5,424 nt of DNA. Source: an uncultured Alphaproteobacteria bacterium. Its GTDB lineage: Bacteria; Pseudomonadota; Alphaproteobacteria; Rickettsiales; UBA1997. A program made the position numbers and the translations under genes. The notes under the pieces are model-generated. The model had not been told where the DNA came from and made no database searches. It saw only the letters and a program-made list of their open reading frames with translations. Location of the stretch: the NCBI GenBank assembly GCA_903898475.1, contig CAIUFU010000130.1, positions 1 to 5,424 on the forward strand, written 5' to 3'. The stretch's first letter is position 1. Every line of letters starts with the position of its first letter. Positions 1 to 5,330 of this stretch are shown one piece after another.

Positions 1-681
1 AGTAAGCTGGCAATTCCAACAACAAATTATCACGAAGTAAAAGCGGGTGAAACTCTTTACGCAATTTCTCGCCTCTACAACATGAAGATTAATCAATTGA
101 TTGAAATTAATGAATTGAAAGAGCCTTACAGTGTTAAGCTTGGAGATCGTATTAAAATTTCTAAATCAGAGAAAATCTTTGCAGAAAATAAAGAGCATCC
201 AGCCAGCTACAATTTAAAAACTAGCGAAAAATCTGCTGAAAAAACTGCAGAAAAACCGGCTGAAAAAGAACCAAAAGCAAGTGTTGTCGAAAAGGTTTTA
301 GATAAATTTAACAAATTTTCTTGGCCAGTGCGCGGCACGGTTGTTTCTAAATTTGGCCCTAAAAGCGGCGGGCTTTATAATGACGGTATTAATATCAAAG
401 CCAAAGAAGGTACCGAAGTTAAGGCCTCAGAAGATGGTGTTGTTGCCTATGTGGGCAATGAATTAAAAGGTTACGGAAATTTGGTAATTGTAAAACACGC
501 GGGTGGTTGGATTACGGCTTATGCGCATTTGGCAAAGCCTAGCGTGACGCGTGGTGCAAAAGTTAGTAAGGGGCAAAAAATTGGCACGGTGGGTGCTACC
601 GGAAATGTTACATCTCCTCAGCTTTATTTCGGATTGCGTAAGGGTCGCGATGCGGTGAATCCTCAAAATTACTTGAAATAA
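1..681 (+). CDS. nlpD: LysM and degenerate LytM (M23-like) cell-wall protein, NlpD-like, 5' partial
   Basis: The reading frame is open from base 1, so the true start lies outside the window; the ATG at 82 falls inside the LysM domain and is not the start. In the 226 visible residues a LysM peptidoglycan-binding domain spans about 10-53 (HEVKAGETLYAIS, then the GDRIKI end). A Lys/Ala/Glu/Pro-rich linker (about 78-94) leads to a LytM/M23 fold at about 106-224 (WPVRG, NDGINI, GYGNLVIVKHAGGW, AYAHL, QLYFGLR). The zinc-binding positions of active M23 peptidases are replaced: N127 and N131 for H and D of HxxxD, Q207 and Y209 for HxH. Only H176 of YAHL remains. Family knowledge: such LytM domains (NlpD, EnvC, DipM) do not cut peptidoglycan but activate periplasmic amidases at division. 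Any signal peptide or lipobox would lie upstream of the window. Its TAA overlaps the ftsY ATG. The NlpD assignment rests on architecture; DipM-like is the main alternative. Confidence 0.87.
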   Translation, partial: SKLAIPTTNYHEVKAGETLYAISRLYNMKINQLIEINELKEPYSVKLGDRIKISKSEKIFAENKEHPASYNLKTSEKSAEKTAEKPAEKEPKASVVEKVLDKFNKFSWPVRGTVVSKFGPKSGGLYNDGINIKAKEGTEVKASEDGVVAYVGNELKGYGNLVIVKHAGGWITAYAHLAKPSVTRGAKVSKGQKIGTVGATGNVTSPQLYFGLRKGRDAVNPQNYLK

Positions 682-1613
682 TGTCCTTCTTAAAAATCTT
701 CTCCAAATCAAAAATTAGCGATCAGCTGAAAAATAGTTCGAGCAAAATCTCGACAGCAATTGCGCAGATTTTTACTCACAAAAAATTGGATGCGCAGACT
801 TTGGAAGAGCTAGAAGAAACGCTAATTACCAGCGACATGGGCTCGGAAGTTGCAGCTGCAATTATTGCTAATTTGAAAGCCAAGAAATTCGAAAAAAACA
901 TTGATGAATTTGAGATTAAAAATTTTCTTACCGCGCAAATTGAAGAAATTTTAAAACCCTGCCAAAAGCCTCTGGCACTTGATGAAGCGCAAAAACCGCA
1001 AGTGATAATTTTCAACGGAGTTAATGGCGCTGGCAAAACCACAACGATTGGAAAAGTTGCGCAGAACTTAAAAAACCAAAATAAAAAAATTCTCATCGCG
1101 GCGTGCGACACCTTCAGAGCGGCCGCTTCACAGCAGTTAGAAGTTTGGGCAAAAAGAGTGGGATGTGAAATTATTTTGCCGCAAAAAGAAGGCGAAGATC
1201 CTGCCGCAATTGCTTACCGCGCTTTTGAATTTGCTCGTCAAAATAATTTTGATGCGCTGTTAATCGACACCGCAGGCAGGCTGCAAAATAAACAAAATTT
1301 GATGGATGAGTTGAAAAAAATTAGTTCGGTTTTGAAAAAAATTGACGCCAGCGCACCTCACGAAAATCTGTTAATTTTAGATGCCACAACTGGGCAAAAT
1401 GCCAAATCGCAGTTAGAAATTTTTAACCAAATTGTGGGAATCACCGGAATTGTGATTACCAAATTAGACGGCTCAGCCAAAGGCGGCATCGTGGTGGCGC
1501 TGGCACAAAAATTTTCTAAACCGATTTACGCAATTGGTGTCGGAGAAAAGCTGGAAGATTTGCAAGAATTTGATGCGGCGAGTTTTGCGCGTAATTTAGT
1601 TGGGCTAGACTAG
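681..1613 (+). CDS. ftsY: Signal recognition particle receptor FtsY
   Basis: FtsY is the membrane-associated GTPase that receives SRP-ribosome complexes and passes nascent membrane proteins to SecYEG. The 310 residues hold a complete NG domain. The N domain is a helical bundle at about 20-95. The G domain follows with G1 GVNGAGKT (113-120), DTFRAAA (143-149), G3 DTAGR (196-200), DATTGQN (234-240), G4 TKLDG (260-264) and the closing GVGEKLEDLQEFD (286-298). The long acidic A domain of E. coli FtsY is absent. A short basic, amphipathic start (MSFLKIFSKSK) probably provides membrane contact, as in other short FtsY proteins. The closing motif and DATTGQN separate it from Ffh, which also carries a C-terminal M domain missing here. 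The ATG overlaps the preceding TAA as TAATG. No Shine-Dalgarno sequence precedes it, so translation is probably coupled to the upstream gene. Confidence 0.97.
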   Translation: MSFLKIFSKSKISDQLKNSSSKISTAIAQIFTHKKLDAQTLEELEETLITSDMGSEVAAAIIANLKAKKFEKNIDEFEIKNFLTAQIEEILKPCQKPLALDEAQKPQVIIFNGVNGAGKTTTIGKVAQNLKNQNKKILIAACDTFRAAASQQLEVWAKRVGCEIILPQKEGEDPAAIAYRAFEFARQNNFDALLIDTAGRLQNKQNLMDELKKISSVLKKIDASAPHENLLILDATTGQNAKSQLEIFNQIVGITGIVITKLDGSAKGGIVVALAQKFSKPIYAIGVGEKLEDLQEFDAASFARNLVGLD

Positions 1614-1623
1614 CTAAAAAAGT

Positions 1624-1651
1624 TTGACTTCAATTGTGCAACTCCTAGAAA
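1624..1651 (+). promoter_or_regulatory. Possible sigma-70-type promoter for tRNA-Gln
   Basis: A TTGACT -35-like hexamer (1624-1629) lies 16 bp before TAGAAA (1646-1651), a 4/6 match to the -10 consensus. Initiation would fall near 1658, leaving a leader of about 37 nt before the tRNA. Position and -35 quality are good, but the -10 is weak. No terminator is visible after ftsY, so read-through from ftsY is an alternative source of the tRNA transcript. Confidence 0.35.
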
Positions 1652-1694
1652 ACCGCCCTCCTTTTTTGTGGTAATCCTCCATTTGAAAGAATCT

Positions 1695-1769
1695 TGGGAC
1701 GTCGCCAAGCGGTAAGGCAGCGGTTTTTGATACCGCCATCCGTAGGTTCGAATCCTGCCGTCCCAACCA
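1695..1769 (+). tRNA. trnQ: tRNA-Gln (anticodon UUG), CCA encoded
   Basis: A full cloverleaf can be folded by eye. The acceptor stem is TGGGACG (1695-1701) with CGTCCCA (1759-1765). The D arm is GCC-AAGCGGTAA-GGC. The anticodon stem is GCGGT/ACCGC (1720-1724 and 1732-1736) with loop TTTTGAT, placing anticodon TTG at 1727-1729. The T arm is GTAGG-TTCGAAT-CCTGC (1742-1758), with one G-T pair. Discriminator A1766 is followed by encoded CCA (1767-1769). The U1-A72 end pair and the D and anticodon arms closely resemble bacterial tRNA-Gln(UUG), which reads CAA and, by wobble, CAG. No terminator follows; the next gene starts 50 nt downstream. Confidence 0.97.
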
Positions 1770-1819
1770 ACTCCACCCTTCCTTCCTAAACTCCACCTCC
1801 AAATTTAATTAAACTTCTA
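1770..1819 (+). promoter_or_regulatory. G-free, pyrimidine-rich leader between tRNA-Gln and the DbpA-domain gene
   Basis: This spacer contains no G at all. Together with the end of the tRNA, the G-free run covers 1761-1821. The first 30 nt are nearly all C and T with a few A (repeated CTCCACC and CTTCC motifs); the last 20 nt are A/T-rich (AAATTTAATTAAAC). A Shine-Dalgarno site is therefore impossible and strong RNA structure unlikely. CCTCC at 1796-1800 resembles the anti-Shine-Dalgarno sequence itself. No terminator or convincing -35/-10 pair is visible. I infer an unstructured 5' leader made by tRNA 3' processing or by an unrecognised promoter. Confidence 0.5.
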
Positions 1820-2374
1820 ATGAACAATTACGACGACAACCGCCGCGGTTTTGATAACCGTAACAACAGAGACGATCGCAGAGATGGTCGCAGAGAAAAT
1901 CGCGACAGCGGTAACGGCAGAGATGATGGCAAGACACAGCTTTTTTTCGCTAAAGGTAGAAATGATGGAATGGACACTGAAACATTGGTAGACTTCATCG
2001 TTAGTCGCACAGAAATCGATGAAACTGTAATGAGCAGCATCAAAATTTTAGACGCTTTTTCGTTTTTTGCAGTTCCTGAAGAAGAAGCAGAAATTATTTT
2101 AGATTTTTTCCAAGAAGAAGCTGGCGAAGGTCGCCCTTTGGTTTCTAAAGCTAAAAGAAAAACTGAAAGTAGAGATGGTTTCGGTGGCGGACGTAGAGAC
2201 GATCGCAGAGATGACCGCAGAGGTGGCGGTTTCGGCGGTGGTAATGGCGGCGGCGGATACAGAAATAACGACCGCGGCAATGATCGCAGAGACGATCGCG
2301 GCGGACGCAGAGAATCGTCTTTCGGCGGCAATGGCAATAGTTTTGGTGGAGAGCGTAAGCCTAGGAATTACTAG
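1820..2374 (+). CDS. Small RNA-binding protein: stand-alone DbpA-type domain with Arg/Asp/Gly-rich tails
   Basis: The 184-residue protein has three parts. Residues 1-37 are rich in Asn, Asp and Arg (RDDRRDGRREN). Residues about 38-113 match the DbpA RNA-binding fold (an RRM variant found at the C terminus of DEAD-box helicases DbpA and CsdA): QLFFAKGRNDGM, an acidic helix, SSIKILDAFSFFAVPEEEAE, then RPLVSKAKRK. Residues about 117-184 are low complexity with RDDRRDDRR, GGGFGGGNGGGG and RGGRR segments, like RGG-type disordered RNA-binding tails. There is no helicase core: no DEAD box and no Walker A. Expected role, by inference, is a cytoplasmic RNA binder or chaperone acting on structured RNA or ribosome precursors. 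The start is the first ATG after the G-free leader and has no Shine-Dalgarno site. A hairpin terminator follows 24 bp after the stop. The domain call is by motif recognition; the function is unproven. Confidence 0.82.
   Translation: MNNYDDNRRGFDNRNNRDDRRDGRRENRDSGNGRDDGKTQLFFAKGRNDGMDTETLVDFIVSRTEIDETVMSSIKILDAFSFFAVPEEEAEIILDFFQEEAGEGRPLVSKAKRKTESRDGFGGGRRDDRRDDRRGGGFGGGNGGGGYRNNDRGNDRRDDRGGRRESSFGGNGNSFGGERKPRNY
1868..2299 (+). repeat. Dispersed RDDR-coding nucleotide repeats inside the DbpA-domain gene
   Basis: The 19-mer AGAGACGATCGCAGAGATG occurs exactly at 1868-1886 and 2195-2213. Its first 12 bases recur at 2288-2299. All three are in frame and encode Arg-Asp-Asp-Arg (residues 17-20, 126-129 and 157-160), in the N-terminal tail and twice in the C-terminal tail. 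The DbpA-type domain lies between the first two copies. Confidence 0.75.
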
Positions 2375-2398
2375 GGTTTTCTCTGGATAAATGAATGT

Positions 2399-2438
2399 AA
2401 AAAAGCCCCGTTAGTTGTGAAACTGGCGGGGCTTTTTT
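2399..2438 (+). terminator. Strong bidirectional intrinsic terminator
   Basis: Six A's (2399-2404) and GCCCCG (2405-2410) pair with CGGGGC (2427-2432) and six T's (2433-2438). The stem continues inward through two T-G pairs and AGTT/AACT to a GTGA tetraloop (2417-2420), which is GNRA type. The total is about 18 bp. It lies 24 bp after the DbpA-domain gene. Because it carries A's on one side and T's on the other, it can also stop recQ transcripts coming from the right. Confidence 0.93.
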
Positions 2439-2467
2439 GTTAAGATTTATTGGCTTTACTGTACTGG

Positions 2468-2497
2468 CTGGACCCCGTCGTGAAGACGGGGTGACAA
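2468..2497 (+). repeat. Left arm of a REP-like inverted repeat
   Basis: This 30-nt arm begins CTGGACCCCGTC and ends GGGGTGACAA. It is itself palindromic: ACCCCGTC (2472-2479) and GACGGGGT (2485-2492) flank the loop GTGAA. It matches the reverse complement of 2534-2563 at 28 of 30 positions. I recall similar GGACCCCGTC-type palindromes as dispersed intergenic repeats in some alphaproteobacteria, but the copy number cannot be judged here. Confidence 0.8.
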
Positions 2498-2533
2498 CGA
2501 GAGATAGGTGAGTTGGAATTCAAACTAGAGGTT

Positions 2534-2563
2534 TTGTCGCCCCGTCTTCATGACGGGGTCCAG
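2534..2563 (-). repeat. Right arm of a REP-like inverted repeat
   Basis: This is the inverted partner of 2468-2497, separated from it by 36 nt (2498-2533). It is also internally palindromic: GCCCCGTC (2539-2546) and GACGGGGT (2552-2559) flank TTCAT. The pair can form either two short 8-bp hairpins or one 30-bp stem. In a plus-strand RNA, both positions where the arms differ become G-U pairs (2480 with 2551, 2492 with 2539). The element ends 22 bp from the recQ stop codon. Confidence 0.8.
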
Positions 2564-2585
2564 TCTGCGCGGTACGAAATTAAAG

Positions 2586-4385
2586 TTATTCCCCCAACAC
2601 TTCCAAAAACACCTTCCCATATTTCTTAATCTTGGCTTCACCAACCCCAGTAATTCCACCCAAATCGGCCAAATTTTTTGGGCGTAATTTAATCATCTCA
2701 AACAACGTCTTGTCATGAAACACCACGTAAGGCGGCACATTTTGGGCCTTGGCGATTTCCAATCTTTTGGTTTTTAGGCGTGCAAATAATTCATGCTCGT
2801 CTTCGCTTTCTAAGCCAAGGGATAGCTTGGTTTTCACTACTTTCGCCACCTTAACTTTGCCAACATGCTTACGCATTAAAATCGAATTTTTTTCCTGCAA
2901 AAATTTGCGGCCCGCCTCCGTAATCTGCAATCCGCCATGCCCCGCAATATCAACTTTCAGCAAATTCATCGCCACTAATTGACGAAAAATACTCTGCCAT
3001 TCCACCTTAGAAAATTCTTTGCCAATGCCAAAAACGCTGAGCTGATCGTGACGAAAATTTTGAATACGCGAATCATCGGTTCCCGACAAAACATCAATCA
3101 AATAACCTACGCCAAATCTTTGCTCGGTGCGCAGCACGCAAGAAATGGCTTTTTGCACTGCAATTTTGGCTTCAAAGGTTTCAGGCTTGGTTAAGCAAGT
3201 GTCGCAATTGCCGCAAGGGGCGCAAGAATCGCCGAAATATTCGAGCAAAATTTGGCGGCGACAACCCGAGGCTTCGCAAAGTCCGAGCAGCGAATTTAAT
3301 TTTTGGCGTTCGATTCTTTTTTGATTGTCGGGTGCGTTTGATTCTTCAATAAAATTGCGTTGCGCCGCAATGTCAGAAAGTCCGTAAGACATCCAAGCAT
3401 TGGCCGGAAGTCCGTCACGTCCGGCGCGGCCCGTTTCTTGGTAATAAGCTTCAATATTTTTTGGCACGTTTAAATGCGCTACAAAACGCACATCGGGCTT
3501 GTCGATGCCCATTCCAAAAGCGATAGTTGCAACCATAATCACGCCATCTTCGAGCAGAAATTTTTGTAAGTGTTTTTGTCTTTTATTTGCATCCATCCCC
3601 GCGTGATAAGCTAGCGCGTTAAATCCCTCTTCTTTCAGCCAAGCTGCGGCTTCTTCAACATTTTTGCGCGACAGGCAATAAACAATTCCGCTGTCATTTT
3701 GGTGATTTTCTTTGATGAATTCGAGCAGCTGTTTTTTGCTATTTTGGCGTAGCGCAATGGTGTAGTTGATGTTGGGGCGATCAAAACTTGCGGTGAAAAT
3801 TCGGTCATTTTCGAGGCCCAGTTTTTGCAAAATATCTTTGCGGGTTGGAACGTCGGCCGTTGCGGTGAGTGCGATTCGCGGCACGCTGGGAAAGCGTTTG
3901 GCAAGCACGGTAAGTTCAGTGTAAACTGGACGAAAATCGTGACCCCATTGCGAAACGCAATGTGCTTCATCAATGGCAAAAAGTGAGATTTTTAGTGTGG
4001 CTAAAAATTCGAAAAATTCTTCCATCAGCAAGCGTTCTGGCGCCACGTAAAGCAAATCTAATTTACCTTCGCGCAGTAAATTCTTTACTTCCCAAACTTC
4101 ATTTGAGGTCATGCCAGAATTAATTGCAGCGGCGCTGACTCCCGCCTGATTTAGGGCGCCGACTTGGTCTTGCATTAAAGCAATTAGGGGAGAGACAACA
4201 ATTGCCACACCTTCCAAACACAAAGCCGGAATTTGATAACAGAGCGATTTACCACCACCAGTTGGCATCATGACAAAACAGCTTTTGCCGGCGATTACGT
4301 GATTAACAATTTCTTCTTGGTTGCCACGGAAATTATCGTAGCCGAAAGTGTTTTTTAAAATTTTCTGCGGTGATTTTTTTAACAT
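2586..4385 (-). CDS. recQ: ATP-dependent DNA helicase RecQ
   Basis: RecQ is a 3'-5' superfamily 2 DNA helicase that unwinds recombination and replication intermediates, notably in the RecF pathway. The 599 residues carry the full family architecture at usual length (E. coli RecQ is about 610). Visible are Walker A PTGGGKS (41-47, K46), the DEAH box (139-142), the aromatic-rich loop SQWGHDFRP (145-153), SFDRPNINY (200-208), FGMGIDKPDVR (290-300) and motif VI QETGRAGRDG (316-325). The zinc-binding region has ligands C375 (CRRQ), C391, C394 and C397 (CGNCDTC). A winged-helix RQC domain spans about 405-500, and a C-terminal HRDC domain about 528-597 (ELFARLKTKR, GITGVGEAKIKKYG). No key residue is missing. 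The ATG is set by the standard start just before the first helicase helix. It has no good Shine-Dalgarno site and lies 15 bp from divergent msrB. Confidence 0.98.
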   Translation of the reverse strand: MLKKSPQKILKNTFGYDNFRGNQEEIVNHVIAGKSCFVMMPTGGGKSLCYQIPALCLEGVAIVVSPLIALMQDQVGALNQAGVSAAAINSGMTSNEVWEVKNLLREGKLDLLYVAPERLLMEEFFEFLATLKISLFAIDEAHCVSQWGHDFRPVYTELTVLAKRFPSVPRIALTATADVPTRKDILQKLGLENDRIFTASFDRPNINYTIALRQNSKKQLLEFIKENHQNDSGIVYCLSRKNVEEAAAWLKEEGFNALAYHAGMDANKRQKHLQKFLLEDGVIMVATIAFGMGIDKPDVRFVAHLNVPKNIEAYYQETGRAGRDGLPANAWMSYGLSDIAAQRNFIEESNAPDNQKRIERQKLNSLLGLCEASGCRRQILLEYFGDSCAPCGNCDTCLTKPETFEAKIAVQKAISCVLRTEQRFGVGYLIDVLSGTDDSRIQNFRHDQLSVFGIGKEFSKVEWQSIFRQLVAMNLLKVDIAGHGGLQITEAGRKFLQEKNSILMRKHVGKVKVAKVVKTKLSLGLESEDEHELFARLKTKRLEIAKAQNVPPYVVFHDKTLFEMIKLRPKNLADLGGITGVGEAKIKKYGKVFLEVLGE

Positions 4386-4400
4386 TTTTGTATTAAGAGT

Positions 4401-4760
4401 ATGAAGAAACTAAGTCTCGAAGAAGCACGAGTTATTTTGCACAAAGGCACCGAAGCGCCATTTAGCGGGGAATTTTGCGACAATAAACAACAGGGAAAAT
4501 ATCTCTGCAAGCAATGCGGTTCAGAACTTTTTTTAAGCGAAGATAAATTTGATTCTGGTTGTGGCTGGCCAAGTTTTGATGATGAAATTTCTGGTTCCGT
4601 TAAAAAAATAACAGACGCGGATGGTCGCCGCGTAGAAATTTTATGTCAAAAATGCGATGGACATTTGGGTCACATTTTTCACGGCGAAGGCTTTACCCAA
4701 AAGAACGCGCGCTATTGTGTAAATTCTATTTCTCTCGAGTTTAGTGGTGTGAAGAAGTAG
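4401..4760 (+). CDS. msrB: Peptide-methionine (R)-S-oxide reductase MsrB
   Basis: MsrB reduces the R isomer of methionine sulfoxide in oxidised proteins, usually recycled by thioredoxin. At 119 residues it is a single-domain cytosolic form without a signal peptide or MsrA fusion. The family's GTE-PFSGEF opening is at 16-25. Structural zinc is held by CKQC (C36, C39) and CQKC (C82, C85). SGCGWPSF (52-59) supplies C54, the usual resolving cysteine. GHLGHIFH (87-94) and RYCVNS (104-109) carry the active-site histidines and catalytic C106. All expected residues are present. AAGAG lies only 1 nt before the ATG, too close for a normal ribosome-binding site. The 3' end overlaps the convergent DUF1003 gene by 20 bp. 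Confidence 0.97.
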   Translation: MKKLSLEEARVILHKGTEAPFSGEFCDNKQQGKYLCKQCGSELFLSEDKFDSGCGWPSFDDEISGSVKKITDADGRRVEILCQKCDGHLGHIFHGEGFTQKNARYCVNSISLEFSGVKK

Positions 4761-5310
4761 GATGTTCTTTCAAAACCTTCTCCAATTTTGTTTCAATTTT
4801 ATTAAGCAAAACCATCTGTCTGGCTTGAGTTTCAAAGAGAGTTTTAATTTGTTCGCCCAAGAGCAAATCAACTTTTTGATGCAGGCTTCTGATTTCGATT
4901 TCTGCTTTGAGATTTGTTAAGTAATCGCTTTCATTGCGTTTGCGGTCTTTTTCCTCAATACGGTTTTGGCTCATCATCACGACAGGCGCTTGTAATGCTG
5001 CAACGCAAGATAGAAGCAAGTTTAGTAAGATAAACGGGTATGGATCAAATGCGTGAGTTGCCATGGCAATATTGACCAATATCCAAGTGAATAAAATCGT
5101 AAAAAACGAAATAATAAATTTCCAACTACCGCCAAAACTTGCGACTTTATCGGAAAGTTTTTGGCCTTTGGTTAAGCTTTCTTTTTCTGGATTTAAAATG
5201 CTCTCAATGAGATTTTTTTCCTGCGCAACGCTTTCCTCGATAATTTTACGAAGGCTGAGTAAATAAGTGTCTTCATTGGCTAGAAGCTTCTTAATTTCTT
5301 TTTGATACAT
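4741..5310 (-). CDS. DUF1003 family inner-membrane protein
   Basis: The 189 residues match the DUF1003 family, whose biochemical role is not established to my knowledge. The core carries LSDKVASFGGSWKFI (52-66), FDPYPFILLNLLLS (88-101), APVVMMSQNR (108-117) and EKDR (120-123), all near-signature strings. Two transmembrane helices are predicted at about 62-84 and 91-113, joined by a very short loop. The N-terminal (1-50) and C-terminal (about 120-185) segments are charged and helical, the latter probably coiled coil (KAEIEIRSLHQKVDLLLGEQ), so both ends likely face the same side, probably the cytoplasm. It lies 20 bp downstream of a pirin-family gene on the same strand and is probably cotranscribed with it. 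No Shine-Dalgarno site is seen before the ATG. The tail ends in HPTSSHH, within the overlap with msrB. Confidence 0.9.
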   Translation of the reverse strand: MYQKEIKKLLANEDTYLLSLRKIIEESVAQEKNLIESILNPEKESLTKGQKLSDKVASFGGSWKFIISFFTILFTWILVNIAMATHAFDPYPFILLNLLLSCVAALQAPVVMMSQNRIEEKDRKRNESDYLTNLKAEIEIRSLHQKVDLLLGEQIKTLFETQARQMVLLNKIETKLEKVLKEHPTSSHH

Positions 5311-5330
5311 GGGAAATTTTGGTTAATTTG

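Noticed and set aside
82..84. ATG at 82 as the start of the LysM-LytM protein
   Set aside because: The frame upstream is open to base 1 and encodes the first half of the LysM domain, so this ATG is internal.
776..1111. Minus-strand 111-codon frame inside ftsY
   Set aside because: It is antisense to conserved FtsY motifs, with Ser/Phe/Ala-rich composition and no family match.
1614..1802. Minus-strand 62-codon frame containing GRQDSNLRMAVSKTAALPLGD
   Set aside because: It is the reverse strand of the tRNA-Gln gene. This peptide string is a well-known false annotation across tRNA genes, and the start would be TTG.
1828..2337. Minus-strand 169-codon frame, rich in Pro, Leu, Ser and Arg
   Set aside because: It mirrors the Arg/Asp/Gly-rich codons of the DbpA-domain gene and shows no domain of its own.
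2175..2390. Plus-strand 71-codon frame in the DbpA-domain gene's 3' half
   Set aside because: It is a shifted reading of the GGC/GAT/CGC repeats giving Ala/Val/Glu/Thr low complexity; the main frame has the recognisable domain.
2468..2563. CRISPR-like array
   Set aside because: There are only two copies, inverted and not direct, with a single 36-nt spacer and no cas genes.
3635..3979. Minus-strand 114-codon frame inside recQ
   Set aside because: It lies wholly inside the intact recQ frame and has no recognisable motif.
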